DNA from: Polynucleobacter rarus
GTDB taxonomy: Bacteria; Pseudomonadota; Gammaproteobacteria; Burkholderiales; Burkholderiaceae
Direction: 5' to 3'
NCBI RefSeq assembly: GCF_003072505.1
Contig: NZ_NTGB01000001.1
Coordinates: 319,290-383,289, forward strand
DNA: 64,000 bases
Shown here: positions 18,976 to 30,215 of the stretch, one piece after another
How the letters are laid out: each line of letters starts with the position of its first letter
Position numbering within the stretch: the stretch's first letter is position 1
Position numbers and translations under genes: made by a program
The notes under the pieces: model-generated
Told to the model about the DNA's origin: nothing
Seen by the model: only the letters and a program-made list of their open reading frames with translations
The model's database searches: none

Positions 18976-19719
18976 TTAGTCTTTTAACCAGTCGCGCAAC
19001 TGATGAATGTCTTTTTCGATCTCGGGGGAGGATGAATCATTTTTGGTATTTTGCGACCGCTCCAGTAATTGCACCTTCGCCTCTAACTCTAATGTCACAT
19101 CAATCAAACTCTTCATCGCGAGTGACATCGGATCGTCTGCTTCCGGCGTAATTCCGTAAGCAGAAAACTGGGCTTGGGTACTCGGATTAGAGCTACTAGG
19201 TAACTCTGCTTTAATAATCCGAGCGGGTATACCAACCGCTGTCGCGCCAGCAGGGACTTCTTTGAGTACCACTGCATTAGAACCAACCCGAGCGCCATCG
19301 CCAATCGTAAAACCACCTAATACCTTTGCCCCAGCGCTGATTACCACTTTGGAGCCAATCGTAGGATGGCGTTTGGCGCCTTTATAGAGCGAAGTACCAC
19401 CTAAGGTCACGCCTTGATAGATGGTGCAATCATCACCAATTTCAGTGGTCTCACCAATCACGACACCAAAACCATGATCGATAAATACACGCTTACCTAT
19501 CTTTGCGCCTGGATGAATCTCAATTCCGGTTAGGAGTCTGGCAATGTGAGCTAAAAATCGCGCTAACCACTTCAGACCAATAGTCCATAAAAAGTGGTTG
19601 AGCCGGTGGGCTGCAATTGCATGCAGACCGGGGTAGCAAGTGATAACTTCTAAACGGTGTCTAGCCGCAGGATCACGGGCAATGATGGAATCAACAGTTT
19701 CAAATATTTTGAATGGCAT
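18976..19719 (-). CDS. cysE: Serine O-acetyltransferase
   Basis: Acetylates serine with acetyl-CoA, the first step of cysteine synthesis. 247 residues. The left-handed beta-helix hexapeptide repeats are clear, with [24 protein letters not shown] (catalytic His of IDHG) and GVTLGGTS. The C-terminal extension after GIPARII is about 75 residues and partly coiled-coil, longer than in E. coli CysE, as in other Burkholderiales. It lies between trmJ and mutS, in the same direction with only a few bases between them. Confidence 0.93.
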   Translation of the reverse strand: MPFKIFETVDSIIARDPAARHRLEVITCYPGLHAIAAHRLNHFLWTIGLKWLARFLAHIARLLTGIEIHPGAKIGKRVFIDHGFGVVIGETTEIGDDCTIYQGVTLGGTSLYKGAKRHPTIGSKVVISAGAKVLGGFTIGDGARVGSNAVVLKEVPAGATAVGIPARIIKAELPSSSNPSTQAQFSAYGITPEADDPMSLAMKSLIDVTLELEAKVQLLERSQNTKNDSSSPEIEKDIHQLRDWLKD

Positions 19720-19727
19720 ACCCCATT

Positions 19728-20477
19728 TTACTTCTTTTGATTTTGATTGAGCATTTGCTTGGCGATTCCTCTGATTAAATCAATTTCTTCTTTTTCTAAT
19801 TGAGCTCGGTCAAACATCGCGCGCAATCGTTCCATCAGTTTTTTGGGATGTTTGGGATCTAAAAACTCAATCGCCTCGAGTCCTTCTTTGAGATGATCGA
19901 GGGCCGCATTCACTGCGCCGATGGTTGCTTTCTCACTACTGCGCTCAGAACTATTGAGTAGTGTTGCATTGGTCAGACCACTTTGTATTTGCGTTTGTCT
20001 GAGCTCATAAGCGCAGATCATGACCGCTTGTGAAAGATTTAACGAGGAGTAGGCAGGGTTAGCATCAATCCAGACCCGGTGCGAGCAGTGTTGTAAGTCT
20101 TCGTTTTCGAGACCAGTGCGCTCTGTACCAAATAAGTACCCGACGGATTGACCATTTGCTAGAGTTGCAACAGCAATTTGACAGGCTTCTTTTAAGGTAA
20201 TCGAAGGCGGTCCAAACTCACGGTCGCGGGCCGTTAAACCAAACACAATCGGCAGATTTTGACACGCCGTACTCAGATCGTTTACTAACACGGCACTTTG
20301 CAAGACATTTTCTGCCCCACTAGCGAGAGCGACGGCATCCAAACTTTGAGCGGCATGGGGATCTTTGGGATTAACGAGCACTAACTCGCTAAAACCCATT
20401 GTTTTAAGGGCTCTAGCGGCTGAACCGACATTGCCGTTATGAGAGGTTTGATGCAAGATCCAATAGACTGAATTCAT
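19728..20477 (-). CDS. trmJ: tRNA (cytidine/uridine-2'-O-)-methyltransferase TrmJ
   Basis: SPOUT-class enzyme that 2'-O-methylates position 32 of several tRNAs. 249 residues from the ATG at 20477 (a TTG 39 bases upstream is possible). Visible motifs: [20 protein letters not shown] at the N-terminus, [14 protein letters not shown] and [16 protein letters not shown] of the SAM-binding knot. First gene of the trmJ-cysE-mutS run and divergent from the suhB-like gene. Confidence 0.9.
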   Translation of the reverse strand: MNSVYWILHQTSHNGNVGSAARALKTMGFSELVLVNPKDPHAAQSLDAVALASGAENVLQSAVLVNDLSTACQNLPIVFGLTARDREFGPPSITLKEACQIAVATLANGQSVGYLFGTERTGLENEDLQHCSHRVWIDANPAYSSLNLSQAVMICAYELRQTQIQSGLTNATLLNSSERSSEKATIGAVNAALDHLKEGLEAIEFLDPKHPKKLMERLRAMFDRAQLEKEEIDLIRGIAKQMLNQNQKK

Positions 20478-20639
20478 CTGTGACTTATGAAAAATATCGT
20501 TAAACCATTGTAGCAATGAGTTCAGAATAATGGCTTTTTGGGGGAATAATGGTTAAAATACTGAATTAAGTTGGCATATAAACCAACCTGCTCTTTACCA
20601 ATTCGCGCAATATGTTGTTCATTAACTATAAAGAATTCT

Positions 20640-21473
20640 ATGCATCCAATGATGAATGTGGCGATTAAAGCCGCTCGAAATGCTGGCACGGTGATTAGTC
20701 GTGCTGCCCTGAATATTGAACGTCTGCAAGTTGCTCGTAAGCAACAAAATGATTATGTAACGGAAGTAGACCGCGCTGCAGAAGCTGCCGTGATTGAAGT
20801 ACTGCGTGAGGCTTACCCTCACCACAATTTTTTAGCAGAAGAAACAGGCTATATCAGAGCGGATGGTGAACAATTAGGCGCAATGAGTTGGGAAGATGCT
20901 GTGCGTCAAGATGATCCTGATCAAGACCATCATGTGTGGGTGATTGATCCCCTTGATGGCACTACCAATTTTATTCATGGTTTTCCTCAGTTTGCTGTTT
21001 CCATTGCCCTAGCGGTAAATGGCGTATTGCAGCAAGGTGTTATTTATGACCCCAGTCGTGATGAGCTGTTTACGGCCACCAAAGGTGCTGGCGCCTATCT
21101 GAATAATCGTCGCTTGCGCGTTGCCAATGAAACAAGATTATCGGAATGTTTAATCGGTACTGGTTTTCCGTTTCGGGATGATCAAGATTTGGATACCTAC
21201 ACTAGAAACTTCAGAAAAATGACTAGACTTTGCGCAGGCCTGCGTCGCCCTGGTGCTGCTGCTCTGGATTTAGCTTATGTAGCAGCGGGTCGCTATGATG
21301 GCTTTTTTGAGGCAGATTTAAAGCCTTGGGATATGGCAGCAGGGGTATTAATTATTCAGGAAGCGGGCGGCTTAGTAGGCAACTATAAAGGCAATGAAAC
21401 GCATTTCCAAACCGGTCAAATTATGGCTGCTAACGCCAGAATCTTTGCCCAAATGGCGCAGATTCTAGATTAA
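20640..21473 (+). CDS. suhB: Inositol-1-monophosphatase family protein (SuhB)
   Basis: Li+-sensitive phosphatase fold; in E. coli SuhB also contributes to ribosomal RNA transcription as a Nus-complex partner. 277 residues from ATG 20640 (MHPMMNVAIKAARNAG). Metal-binding motifs: FLAEETG (Glu), WVIDPLDGTTNFIHGFP, and the C-terminal KPWDMAAGVLIIQEAGG. The stretch between the paired Asp/Glu motifs matches SuhB in length. Divergent from trmJ. Whether enzymatic or RNA-polymerase function dominates is not visible here. Confidence 0.92.
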   Translation: MHPMMNVAIKAARNAGTVISRAALNIERLQVARKQQNDYVTEVDRAAEAAVIEVLREAYPHHNFLAEETGYIRADGEQLGAMSWEDAVRQDDPDQDHHVWVIDPLDGTTNFIHGFPQFAVSIALAVNGVLQQGVIYDPSRDELFTATKGAGAYLNNRRLRVANETRLSECLIGTGFPFRDDQDLDTYTRNFRKMTRLCAGLRRPGAAALDLAYVAAGRYDGFFEADLKPWDMAAGVLIIQEAGGLVGNYKGNETHFQTGQIMAANARIFAQMAQILD

Positions 21474-21512
21474 TTCATCTATTGAAAATTAGGCTTAATC
21501 TTTAGCTCAAGC

Positions 21513-22295
21513 TCAAGCAATTAGATTGACTACTTGAAGCCCGCTTTTATCAATTCGGAATCCGCTGGCATGAGGCAGCATCTCTGGGTGGTCTAAATCC
21601 CAGTCGGACAATACCCACCGTTGCCAAGTCTGATTGTCATAAGACTCTTTATGATATTTAGGGCGGTGGGTGTGACCATGAATCAGTTTTGTGCAGCCGA
21701 GGTCTTTGGTCATCTTGGCACAGGCTTCTAGCGTCACATCTCCTTTGATATTCGCCTGCGCGAGATCAAAGTACTGTTTACGTTGATATTTAATCGTAGC
21801 TCTCCTGCGAAGACGTTCAGCCATTTTTTTGCGATAGCTGATAGGAACTCTCATAAATAATTTTTGTAGCCACTTTAACCGCGTTAAATTACGGTAAAAC
21901 TGGTAAGCAGGGTCTGCAGTACAAAGGGCGTCGCCATGCGTGAGTAACCATTTTTCACCAGCAATGGAAATTAATGATGGATCAGGTATGACTTGCCAGT
22001 GGGCGAGTTGCTTAAATGACTCTCCTAGCATAAAGTCACGATTACCTGCCATAAAATAGACTGCTACACCGCTATCGGTTACTGCTTTAAGGTGCTTGGC
22101 AATATCTAAATGGAAGGGAGTATGCAAGTGTGCATCATCTCCCACCCAAAATTCAAACAAATCACCAATAATAAAGATTGCTTGTGTCGTACGCGCTTCA
22201 TTTTCACAAAACTCGATAAAACGCTTAGCCGTATAAGGATACGCCGGCGTTAAATGAATATCCGAAATAATCAGCGCGTTGTCATAAGAAATCAT
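21513..22295 (-). CDS. lpxH: UDP-2,3-diacylglucosamine diphosphatase
   Basis: Calcineurin-like metallophosphoesterase in lipid A synthesis that cleaves UDP-2,3-diacylglucosamine to lipid X. 260 residues. Metal ligands appear in order: ISDIHLTP (residues 10-17), GDLFEFWVGDD, MAGNRDFMLG, THGD and HGHTHRP. The protein ends IDKSGLQVVNLIA. The gene starts 10 bases after ppiB on the same strand, a pairing common in proteobacteria. LpxH rather than LpxI/LpxG is supported by the FEFWVGDD motif. Confidence 0.93.
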   Translation of the reverse strand: MISYDNALIISDIHLTPAYPYTAKRFIEFCENEARTTQAIFIIGDLFEFWVGDDAHLHTPFHLDIAKHLKAVTDSGVAVYFMAGNRDFMLGESFKQLAHWQVIPDPSLISIAGEKWLLTHGDALCTADPAYQFYRNLTRLKWLQKLFMRVPISYRKKMAERLRRRATIKYQRKQYFDLAQANIKGDVTLEACAKMTKDLGCTKLIHGHTHRPKYHKESYDNQTWQRWVLSDWDLDHPEMLPHASGFRIDKSGLQVVNLIA

Positions 22296-22305
22296 AAAGA
22301 GCTAT

Positions 22306-22803
22306 TTAGATCACTTTAGCTTCGATGACGACGACATCTTCTTTTGGTACATCTTGATGAAATCCAGAGCTACCAGTTGGGACTTTACGAATCGCATCGA
22401 CAATATCCATACCGTCGGTGATTTCACCAAATACCGCGTATCCCCAACCTTGTGGTGTAGGTGATGAGTAGTTTAAAAATGCGTTATCAACCACGTTAAT
22501 GAAAAACTGGGATGAGGCAGAGTGCGGAGCACTAGTTCTTGCCATCGCCACGGTGCCACGGGTATTTTTTAAACCATTATTCGCTTCGTTTTCGATTTCA
22601 GGATTGGTCTTTTTTTGCTTCATGCCAGGCTCCATACCGCCGCCTTGCACCATAAAATCTTTAATTACACGATGGAAAATCGTGTTGTTGTAATGACCTG
22701 AATTGACATATTCTAGGAAGTTGGCACTTGTTTTTGGCGCTAATTCTTCATTAAGAGTAATGGTAAAACTGCCATGATTGGTGGTGAATTGAACTGAAGA
22801 CAT
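22306..22803 (-). CDS. ppiB: Peptidyl-prolyl cis-trans isomerase B (cyclophilin)
   Basis: Cytoplasmic cyclophilin of 165 residues with no signal peptide. Catalytic residues lie in [38 protein letters not shown] and [18 protein letters not shown]. Upstream of lpxH in the same transcript (10-base gap). The 100 bases before the start are gene-free and should hold the promoter. Confidence 0.95.
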   Translation of the reverse strand: MSSVQFTTNHGSFTITLNEELAPKTSANFLEYVNSGHYNNTIFHRVIKDFMVQGGGMEPGMKQKKTNPEIENEANNGLKNTRGTVAMARTSAPHSASSQFFINVVDNAFLNYSSPTPQGWGYAVFGEITDGMDIVDAIRKVPTGSSGFHQDVPKEDVVVIEAKVI

Positions 22804-22906
22804 TATTTTCCTTTTTAAAATATCAAACTATTACAAACTTCAAATTTACTATAAAACATTTTTCTAACCGATTTTACTAAGCGATTCGCTGCCGATTTTC
22901 TGTTAA

Positions 22907-23683
22907 TTAATCTGCAATGGCCTCTGCTAGTTTCTGCTTTCTTTGGGCTTCAGATAGGCGGCGGTTACTCTGAAAGGCCTTACCATAATACTGAGCAGCA
23001 ATCTTGATATAAACATCGCCTAAATTCTGTAAAGCGGTAGCGTAATTTGGGGAGAGCTTAAGGCACATTTCTAAATTTTCACGGGCGAGCTCCAATTTGC
23101 CGGCATTGGCATACAGTACCGCTAAATTATTGTAAGGTTCCGGTAGTTCAGGATATTTATCAATCATCTCTAGCAAAGTTAAACGTGCCTGTTCTAACTG
23201 ACCTTTTTCAATCAAAATGCGCGATTTTACAAAAAGTAATTGGACATTTTTCGGATTTTTTTTGGCAGCTACTTCAATTTCTGCGAGTGCTGCGTCCCAT
23301 TGTTTTTGTTTAATCAAATTATTGATTTTTAATGGCAACGCACTTTGTGAAGATTGCGGTATTTCAGCGTTCTTCAATACCATGAACGGAGTTGCTAAAG
23401 AAGGCGTCATCGGGGTGGACTGCATGCCGGTGTTATTGGCGGTCATCGAAGTCGACAAGCCCGTTGGCGAATAAAGCCCTAAGTTTTGTGGTGGCAGATT
23501 AGTCGCTTCTTCGAGTGAGCTAGGCACCACATGATCGGGGTTCATGACAACTGGACTCGATCTTGCAATAATTAGAGGATCTTGGGTAAATAAACTGTTG
23601 AGTGGCGTTGAACAAGCGCTCATTAACACTGCAGCGATAATTAGCAGAGGTAAGTGCAAGAGTTTCTGGTTTGATGTGTTCAA
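22907..23683 (-). CDS. TPR-repeat lipoprotein
   Basis: 258-residue lipoprotein. The signal peptide ends in LMSAC (cleavage before Cys24). After a Pro/Ser/Thr-rich linker there are two to three tetratricopeptide repeats (about residues 120-235: WDAALAEIEVAAKKNPKNVQLL, YPELPEPYNNLAVLYANAGKLELARENLEMCLKLSPNY, ATALQNLGDVYIKIAAQYYGKA). It ends with a basic helix. Such proteins often sit next to ppiB/lpxH in betaproteobacteria and may be outer-membrane scaffolds; no specific role is known. It diverges from cysS. Confidence 0.82.
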   Translation of the reverse strand: MNTSNQKLLHLPLLIIAAVLMSACSTPLNSLFTQDPLIIARSSPVVMNPDHVVPSSLEEATNLPPQNLGLYSPTGLSTSMTANNTGMQSTPMTPSLATPFMVLKNAEIPQSSQSALPLKINNLIKQKQWDAALAEIEVAAKKNPKNVQLLFVKSRILIEKGQLEQARLTLLEMIDKYPELPEPYNNLAVLYANAGKLELARENLEMCLKLSPNYATALQNLGDVYIKIAAQYYGKAFQSNRRLSEAQRKQKLAEAIAD

Positions 23684-23900
23684 GTGTATAGTCGTTTAAA
23701 AGATGACGATGAGATAGTATTGTCCTAATTTGCTGCCAATTGATGATGTTTTATTAATCCCATTTTGTTTGCTATGGAATCAATTGTTGAAGTCATAAAA
23801 ATTCAAATATACTACCTAACCGTGATTGTTACCATTTTACAATACAGAAACTTTAAATACTTTTAAGTCCGACTTACAACCAAAACGCCTAACTATAAAT

Positions 23901-25361
23901 ATGCTGCAAATTTACAATACTTTACATCGCCAAAAAGAAGATTTTCATCCGATCCATGAGGGGAAAGTCTCAATCTATGTGTGTGGCATGACGGTGTATG
24001 ACTTTTGTCACGTGGGTCACGCCCGCGCAATGGTGGTATTTGACATGGTCGTGCGTTGGCTCAGAGCCAGTGGCTATGAGGTCAAGTATGTGCGTAATAT
24101 CACGGATATTGACGATAAGATTATTAAAAGAGCCCTAGAAAATGGTGAGTCCATTAAGGCTTTAACGCAACGATTTATTGATGCGATGCATGAAGATGCG
24201 CGCTTACTTGGGGTTTTGGATCCAGATGCTGAGCCGCGTGCCACTGACTATATTGATTCCATGCAGGGCCTAATTGGCAAGTTAATTGAAAAGGATTTGG
24301 CGTATCAAGCCGACTCGGGTGATGTGATTTATTCTGTACGGAACTTTCCAGGCTATGGCAAGCTTTCTGGTAAATCACTCGATGAGCTAGAAGAAGGTGA
24401 GCGCGCAATTATTGTTGGTGATAAGAGAGATCCGCTCGATTTTGTCTTGTGGAAATCAGCCAAACCAGAAGAACCAGCCGATACTAGGTGGCTTTCTAAA
24501 TGGGGTGAAGGTCGTCCAGGATGGCATATTGAATGCTCTGCCATGTCTTGTGATTTACTCGGGCAGCACTTTGATATCCATGGTGGTGGAGCTGATTTGC
24601 AGTTCCCGCATCATGAAAATGAAATCGCCCAATCTGAGGGGGTGTTTCGGACTTTTGATGAGAACGGCCAGTCAAAGGATCCAGAGTTTGTCAATTATTG
24701 GATGCATAACGGTCACGTGCGTGTGAATGATGAAAAGATGTCCAAGTCCTTGAATAATTTTTTCACGCTCAGGGATGTTTTAAAGGAATACGATCCAGAA
24801 GTGATTCGTTTTTTTATTTTAAGAGCGCACTATCGTAGTCCCGTGAATTACAGTGATGCTACTTTAGATGAGTCAAGACAGGGACTTGAGCGTTTGTATA
24901 CTGCACTTTCCTTACTGGATACAGTGACTGATGAAAGTGCTGCTAACAGTTCAGAAAAATCACTGGATTCTGTCTTTGTGGATAAGTTTAATGCCGCCAT
25001 GAACGATGATTTCAATACTCCAGAAGCTATTGCCGTTCTATTTAATCTAGCTACTGAAACCAATAAAGAAAAAGATCGACTCATTGCAACGGAAGTCTCT
25101 GCACGCTATTTACAGTTGGCGCATACCCTGAAAACACTTGCTAATGAGTTGGGGCTACTCGAGAGAACGACTAAAGCCTATTTACAAGGTGGAGTGCTGT
25201 CGATTTCTGCAGAAGACATTGAGCAATTGATTGCTTCACGCGCCCAAGCGAAAAAAGATAAGAACTTCCAGTTGTCCGATCAAATCAGAAAAGATTTGCT
25301 CTCTAAAGGGATTGTCCTCGAGGATAAACCTGGTGGTCTCACCATCTGGCGTAAAGAATAA
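23901..25361 (+). CDS. cysS: Cysteinyl-tRNA synthetase
   Basis: Class I synthetase charging tRNA-Cys. 486 residues from ATG 23901; an upstream in-frame start would add 25 residues unlike any CysS N-terminus. The zinc Cys of [19 protein letters not shown] overlaps the HIGH motif. Further zinc ligands are WHIECSAM and [10 protein letters not shown]. The KMSKS loop is EKMSKSLNN. The C-terminal anticodon-binding part ends [10 protein letters not shown]. alkA-type glycosylase follows 2 bases later. Confidence 0.96.
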   Translation: MLQIYNTLHRQKEDFHPIHEGKVSIYVCGMTVYDFCHVGHARAMVVFDMVVRWLRASGYEVKYVRNITDIDDKIIKRALENGESIKALTQRFIDAMHEDARLLGVLDPDAEPRATDYIDSMQGLIGKLIEKDLAYQADSGDVIYSVRNFPGYGKLSGKSLDELEEGERAIIVGDKRDPLDFVLWKSAKPEEPADTRWLSKWGEGRPGWHIECSAMSCDLLGQHFDIHGGGADLQFPHHENEIAQSEGVFRTFDENGQSKDPEFVNYWMHNGHVRVNDEKMSKSLNNFFTLRDVLKEYDPEVIRFFILRAHYRSPVNYSDATLDESRQGLERLYTALSLLDTVTDESAANSSEKSLDSVFVDKFNAAMNDDFNTPEAIAVLFNLATETNKEKDRLIATEVSARYLQLAHTLKTLANELGLLERTTKAYLQGGVLSISAEDIEQLIASRAQAKKDKNFQLSDQIRKDLLSKGIVLEDKPGGLTIWRKE

Positions 25362-25363
25362 TC

Positions 25364-25996
25364 GTGAAAGAGGACTTAGCGCAGCCGGACTATTGGGAAG
25401 AAGCTTGTGCGGTACTGATGAAGCAGGACCGTATTTTAAAAAAGCTCATTCCAAAATTGCAGGATCGTGGCATCATCTCACGAGGTGATCCCTTTTTAAC
25501 CTTGGCAAGGTCGATTGTCGGCCAACAAATTTCGGTGGCAGCAGCACAGTCGGTTTGGAATCGTTTTGAAGCCTTAATGCCAAAGGTCACACCCAAATCC
25601 GTTATCGATTTAGACCCGCAGTTGATGCGCACAGCGGGCTTGTCTTTTCGAAAAATTGAATACGTTAAGGATTTGGCTGATCATTTTCAAAACCAAGGCC
25701 TGAGTAAGGTGAAATGGCATTTACAAGAAGATGAAGCCATTATTAAAGATTTGACGGCAATTCGTGGTATTGGTCGTTGGACGGCGGAAATGTTCTTAAT
25801 CTTTAACTTAAAACGCCCTGATGTTGCGCCGCTAGATGATGTTGGTTTGTTAAATGGGATTTCAAAAAACTATTTTAGTGGGGAAGCCGTAACACGTAGC
25901 GAAGCGCGTGAAGTTGCAGCGAACTGGGCGCCTTACCGCACCGTGGCAACTTGGTACATGTGGCGAAGTCTTGATCCTGCTCCGGTAGATTATTGA
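25364..25996 (+). CDS. DNA-3-methyladenine glycosylase II family (AlkA-like, HhH-GPD)
   Basis: 210-residue base-excision repair glycosylase removing alkylated bases. It begins with GTG at 25364. The helix-hairpin-helix is LTAIRGIGRWTAEMFLIF (about 130-147) and the catalytic Asp lies in DVAPLDDVGLLNGI. SIVGQQISVAAAQSVWNRF is typical of the AlkA/YfjP-like short form. There is no Ada-like domain. Two bases separate it from cysS, so it is co-transcribed. Confidence 0.88.
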   Translation: MKEDLAQPDYWEEACAVLMKQDRILKKLIPKLQDRGIISRGDPFLTLARSIVGQQISVAAAQSVWNRFEALMPKVTPKSVIDLDPQLMRTAGLSFRKIEYVKDLADHFQNQGLSKVKWHLQEDEAIIKDLTAIRGIGRWTAEMFLIFNLKRPDVAPLDDVGLLNGISKNYFSGEAVTRSEAREVAANWAPYRTVATWYMWRSLDPAPVDY

Positions 25997-26169
25997 ATCC
26001 TCTTATAGGCAAATGGCGTCTAAATATTTCAATTTAGAGTCTTACTTTGCCTCAATAAACCGTCTCTTATCGAAAATGTACACTTATAAGTCCTTGATTT
26101 ATGGTTTGAACAATCAAGAATAGACGATTTTGACTTCGCAAGCTCACAGAACAGTTGTAGAATGATCCC

Positions 26170-27138
26170 ATGAAAAACACCTTCTTAGATTTCGAACAGT
26201 CCGTAGCTGAACTGGAAAGCAAAATTGAAGAATTGCGCTTTGTTCAGGATGAATCTGCCGTAGATATTTCAGATGAAATTTCTAGACTTGCTAATAAAAG
26301 TCAACAGCTAACTAAGGATCTCTATTCGAAGTTAACACCTTGGCAAGTTTCGCAAATTGCGAGGCATCCACAAAGACCTTATACGCTTGACTATGTTCAG
26401 CACTTATTTACAGACTTTCATGAGTTGCATGGTGACCGGTCTTTTGCCGATGACTTATCGATTATTGGTGGTCTAGCCCGCTTTAATGGTTCTGCCTGTA
26501 TGGTGATTGGTCACCAAAAGGGTCGAGATACTAAAGAGCGTGCTATGCGTAACTTTGGGATGAGTAAGCCGGAAGGCTATCGTAAGGCGATGCGCCTGAT
26601 GCGCTTGGCTGAAAAATTTGATATTCCCGTGTTTACCTTTGTTGATACGCCGGGTGCTTTTCCAGGGATTGATGCGGAAGAGCGTAACCAATCCGAAGCG
26701 ATTGGACACAACTTGTATACCCAAGCAGAATTAAAAGTACCGATTATCTCGACCATTATTGGTGAGGGTGGTTCTGGTGGTGCGCTTGCGATTGCGATGG
26801 GTGATATGGTGTTGATGTTGCAATACTCGACCTATTCAGTGATTTCTCCAGAAGGTTGTGCTTCGATTCTGTGGAAAACAGCAGAGATGGCACCTGAAGC
26901 TGCAGAGCAGTTAGCACTGACTGCCCACCGGATTAAAGCTTTAGGACTCATTGACAAAATTGTGAGTGAGCCAGTCGGTGGTGCGCACCGGGATCATGCC
27001 GGCATGATGGTACTTTTAAAACGCGCTTTGGCGGATTCCTTAAGACAGCTCACTGGTCTCACCGTAAAAGAATTGCTAGAGCGTCGCCATGAACGATTCT
27101 TAAGTTATGGCAAATTTAAAGACACTACTGCCCTCTAA
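26170..27138 (+). CDS. accA: Acetyl-CoA carboxylase carboxyltransferase subunit alpha
   Basis: Alpha half of the carboxyltransferase that makes malonyl-CoA for fatty-acid synthesis. 322 residues, normal length. The N-terminal helix [18 protein letters not shown] is typical. Crotonase-fold signatures: [36 protein letters not shown] and [14 protein letters not shown] 170-base gap without a gene precedes it. Its last 32 bases overlap the tilS start, an arrangement common in Burkholderiaceae. Confidence 0.97.
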   Translation: MKNTFLDFEQSVAELESKIEELRFVQDESAVDISDEISRLANKSQQLTKDLYSKLTPWQVSQIARHPQRPYTLDYVQHLFTDFHELHGDRSFADDLSIIGGLARFNGSACMVIGHQKGRDTKERAMRNFGMSKPEGYRKAMRLMRLAEKFDIPVFTFVDTPGAFPGIDAEERNQSEAIGHNLYTQAELKVPIISTIIGEGGSGGALAIAMGDMVLMLQYSTYSVISPEGCASILWKTAEMAPEAAEQLALTAHRIKALGLIDKIVSEPVGGAHRDHAGMMVLLKRALADSLRQLTGLTVKELLERRHERFLSYGKFKDTTAL

Positions 27139-28426
27139 TTCTTTTAGGGTTGAGCCGGGTGATCGCCTTGCGGTCGCCTTTAGTGGTGGCTTAGATTCCA
27201 CAGTACTTCTCCATAGTATGGTTGCTGCCTACGGCCATGAGCATGTGATGGCACTGCACGTCCACCATGGTTTACAGGATGTTTCTAAAGACTGGGTGGC
27301 GCACTGCGCCCGCATTGCTAAAGACTACGATATTGAATTTGATTCACGCTCCATTGCGTGGCCAGAAGATGTCAATACTCGAAATAATATTGAAGCTCGA
27401 GCAAGAGTCGTTCGCTATGATGCTTTAGTGGAGATGTGTCAAGCGCACCAAATTAAGCATTTACTACTAGCGCACCATCAGGATGATCAAGCTGAAACCG
27501 TTTTACTGCAACTCTTTCGAGGCGCGGGTATTCAGGGATTATCTGCGATGCCAATGCAAAAGGAAATTGCGAGTGGCAATGTTTCGATTTGGCGACCTTT
27601 TTTACATCTGACGCGTGCAGAACTCGAAGCCTACGCCCGGTTCTATCAATTAGAGTGGATTGAAGATCCTAGTAATCAAGATGAAGAGTTCACGCGCAAC
27701 TTTATTCGACAAAAAATTCTGCCGCTAGTGGAAGAAATTCAACCGCAATTTCGCAGCAATTTGGCTCGCTCAGCGCAGCACTTTAGCCGAGCACAACGCT
27801 TACTCGATCAATTAGCCGATAGTGACTTACAGGAGATTAGCGAGAGGCTAGGTTTAAAGATCAAGCCCTTACTCATACTGCGCACTCAAGATACGGACCG
27901 TGCCAGTAATGCACTGCGCAGATGGTTGGCCGTACAAGGTGTTCTAATGCCGAGTGAGGAGCGTCTGAATGCTTGGTGGTTGGATATGGAGCGTTTAAAA
28001 GATTTGAATGATCAGCGCTTATCCTGGGCACATGACGGTAAATTACTACGCTTATGGCGACAGCATTTAACGATTGTGGATAGTGATTTAGAAGGGCAAT
28101 GGGTTTTTGAAGTAATCAATGACCCTACGGTTGGATATGGTTTATCGAATGCGGACTATGAGCGCGCACTGGCTGATGGTTTGATTCAAGAGTGCGCGCG
28201 CTCAGGTGGCGAAAAGCTCAGAGTAGCGCCAAAGACGCCTCGAAAAATATTGAAAAACCTTTTTCAGGAAATGGCCGTGCCACCATGGCAGCGGACTGCC
28301 CCCTTATTAATGCTCGGCTCAGAGGTGCTTGCTGTTGCAGGCGTTGGCATGAACCTTGACCTGTGTGTGGAGATGGGCACGCGTTGGGTTGCGCACTGGG
28401 AACCGATAGAAAAAAATTTTAATTAA
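27107..28426 (+). CDS. tilS: tRNA(Ile)-lysidine synthase
   Basis: Converts C34 of the CAU-anticodon isoleucine tRNA to lysidine using ATP. 439 residues. The PP-loop ATP-pyrophosphatase motif is [16 protein letters not shown] (about 22-37). [20 protein letters not shown] and the [12 protein letters not shown] stretch are family-specific, and the C-terminal tRNA-binding domain includes [24 protein letters not shown] (quoted only in part). It starts within the accA 3' end, so translation may be coupled. Confidence 0.94.
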   Translation: MANLKTLLPSNSFRVEPGDRLAVAFSGGLDSTVLLHSMVAAYGHEHVMALHVHHGLQDVSKDWVAHCARIAKDYDIEFDSRSIAWPEDVNTRNNIEARARVVRYDALVEMCQAHQIKHLLLAHHQDDQAETVLLQLFRGAGIQGLSAMPMQKEIASGNVSIWRPFLHLTRAELEAYARFYQLEWIEDPSNQDEEFTRNFIRQKILPLVEEIQPQFRSNLARSAQHFSRAQRLLDQLADSDLQEISERLGLKIKPLLILRTQDTDRASNALRRWLAVQGVLMPSEERLNAWWLDMERLKDLNDQRLSWAHDGKLLRLWRQHLTIVDSDLEGQWVFEVINDPTVGYGLSNADYERALADGLIQECARSGGEKLRVAPKTPRKILKNLFQEMAVPPWQRTAPLLMLGSEVLAVAGVGMNLDLCVEMGTRWVAHWEPIEKNFN

Positions 28427-28559
28427 TCAAGCAATTCATTAGTTTCGGTTGTTAGAACCCTCTAGTAATCCTGCCCGATTTGGGTGACAAGGTGTAAAAT
28501 ACTTCTTTTATTAAATTGAGCATTGTTTGTAGTAGTTTGCAAACAGAGAATAACTATTT

Positions 28560-29804
28560 ATGGCATTAATTGTTCACAAGTACGGCGGCACTTCAATGGG
28601 TTCTACGGAACGCATTAAAAACGTTGCAAAGCGCGTTGCTAAATGGCAAAGAGCCGGTCATCAGATCGTGGTCGTTCCTTCAGCAATGTCAGGCGAAACG
28701 AATCGTTTATTAGGGCTTGCCAAAGAAATTACCTTACATCCTGATCCAAGAGAATTAGATCAAATTGCTAGTACTGGAGAGCAGGTGAGCTCCGGTTTAC
28801 TCGCATTAGCCTTACAAGCAGAAGGGATTGGCTCAGTAAGTTATGCGGGTTGGCAAGTTGTGATACAAACCGACTCTGCCCATACCAAAGCACGAATTAA
28901 ATCGATTGATAAAGACAAAGTATTAGCTGATCTCAATCTGGGTAAAGTCGTGGTGATTACAGGCTTCCAAGGGGTCGATGAAAAAGGCAACATTACGACT
29001 TTAGGTCGTGGTGGATCTGATACCTCAGCAGTCGCTATTGCTGCTGCAATGGGCGCCGAAGAATGTTTGATTTATACCGATGTGGACGGTGTATATACGA
29101 CCGATCCAAGAGTCTGTGATGAAGCGCGTCGCCTAGACAGAATTACTTTTGAAGAGATGATGGAAATGGCGAGTTTAGGATCGAAAGTGTTACAAATTCG
29201 GTCTGTAGAGTTTGCTGGTAAGTACCGCGTAAAAACACGCGTTCTCTCATCATTGACTGACCCAATGATTCCGCTCGACGTTGAAATGAAGTCTGGCACA
29301 TTGATTACTTTTGAGGAAGATCCAAAAATGGAAGCTGCAGTTATTTCAGGTATTGCCTTTGCAAGAGATGAAGCAAAAATTACGGTTTTAGGGGTGCCAG
29401 ATAAGCCAGGTATCGCCTATCAAATTTTAGGCCCAATCGCTGAAGCCAATATTGATGTGGACATGATTATCCAAAATCAATCTGTTGATGGTTTTACCGA
29501 TTTTACTTTTACGGTTCCTAGAGCTGAATATCAAAAAGCTTTGGAACTATTAAAGTCGACGGTTCAAACACATATCGCTGCAAGAGAAATTTCTGGTGAT
29601 CCGAAGGTATCTAAAGTTTCAGTGGTTGGCGTTGGAATGCGTTCACACGTTGGTATCGCTAGTAAAATGTTTAGAACGCTTTCTGAAGAGGGTATCAATA
29701 TTCAGATGATCTCAACGAGCGAAATTAAGATTTCAGTATTGATTGACGAGAAGTATATGGAACTTGCGGTTCGTGCCCTTCATAAGGCGTTTGATCTAGA
29801 GTAA
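28560..29804 (+). CDS. lysC: Aspartate kinase
   Basis: First enzyme of the aspartate family pathway (lysine, threonine, methionine). 414 residues, the monofunctional lysine-sensitive length. Kinase motif [11 protein letters not shown] at the start; [17 protein letters not shown] motif reads [19 protein letters not shown]. Two ACT domains at about 265-340 and 345-410 ([52 protein letters not shown], quoted in part) give feedback regulation. No tRNA-like or riboswitch leader is obvious in the 133 bases upstream. Next downstream is tRNA-Ser. Confidence 0.96.
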   Translation: MALIVHKYGGTSMGSTERIKNVAKRVAKWQRAGHQIVVVPSAMSGETNRLLGLAKEITLHPDPRELDQIASTGEQVSSGLLALALQAEGIGSVSYAGWQVVIQTDSAHTKARIKSIDKDKVLADLNLGKVVVITGFQGVDEKGNITTLGRGGSDTSAVAIAAAMGAEECLIYTDVDGVYTTDPRVCDEARRLDRITFEEMMEMASLGSKVLQIRSVEFAGKYRVKTRVLSSLTDPMIPLDVEMKSGTLITFEEDPKMEAAVISGIAFARDEAKITVLGVPDKPGIAYQILGPIAEANIDVDMIIQNQSVDGFTDFTFTVPRAEYQKALELLKSTVQTHIAAREISGDPKVSKVSVVGVGMRSHVGIASKMFRTLSEEGINIQMISTSEIKISVLIDEKYMELAVRALHKAFDLE

Positions 29805-29846
29805 GCGCTTTTCCAGTAAAAGAATCGAAGATTTGAGCCTAAAAGT

Positions 29847-29875
29847 TTCATAAAGGTTGATAAATCCGTTAGAAT
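29847..29875 (+). promoter_or_regulatory. Possible promoter of tRNA-Ser
   Basis: TTCATA and TAGAAT separated by 17 bases, 62 bases before the mature tRNA 5' end. The match is only moderate. Confidence 0.3.
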
Positions 29876-29936
29876 AACGGATGTTTGTTTAGCTACTAGA
29901 TGTACCTTGTACATCGGTAATAGTTTTATGTTGTTC

Positions 29937-30029
29937 GGAGACGTGGCCGAGTGGTCGAAGGCACTCCCCTGCTAAGGGAGCATCTGGTCAAAAACTGGAT
30001 CGAGGGTTCGAATCCCTCCGTCTCCGCCA
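29937..30029 (+). tRNA. tRNA-Ser (anticodon GCU)
   Basis: A 7-bp acceptor stem GGAGACG/CGTCTCC, a D-arm with GGCCGAGTGGTCGAAGGC, anticodon stem CTCCC/GGGAG with loop CTGCTAA (anticodon GCT at the DNA level), a long class II variable arm, the T-loop GGTTCGAATCC and an encoded CCA end. Discriminator base G. It reads AGC/AGU codons. It marks the boundary between housekeeping DNA and the AT-rich island. Confidence 0.97.
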
Positions 30030-30071
30030 GTAATCCTTGTGATATAGGGTTGTGCGGTTAGGGGCTCTTCA

Positions 30072-30215
30072 GGCTCTTCACCATAATCGGGGGATGAGCA
30101 TTTATTAAACACGATTAATCACTCCACTCCAACCACACAAAGCGGCTCTTCACCATAATCGGGGGATGAGCATTTATTAAACACGATTAATCACTCCACT
30201 CCAACCACACAAAGC
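30072..30215. repeat. 72-bp tandem duplication of an ISL3 end
   Basis: Bases 30072-30143 and 30144-30215 are identical. Each copy holds the whole left inverted repeat and the sequence through the transposase stop codon region, up to CACACAAAGC. A further nine bases GGCTCTTCA (30063-30071) precede the first copy, so the tip of the repeat occurs three times in a row. Confidence 0.95.

Noticed and set aside
30072..30215. CRISPR-like direct repeat
   Set aside because: Only two directly abutting 72-base copies, with no spacers, and they are the ISL3 end.
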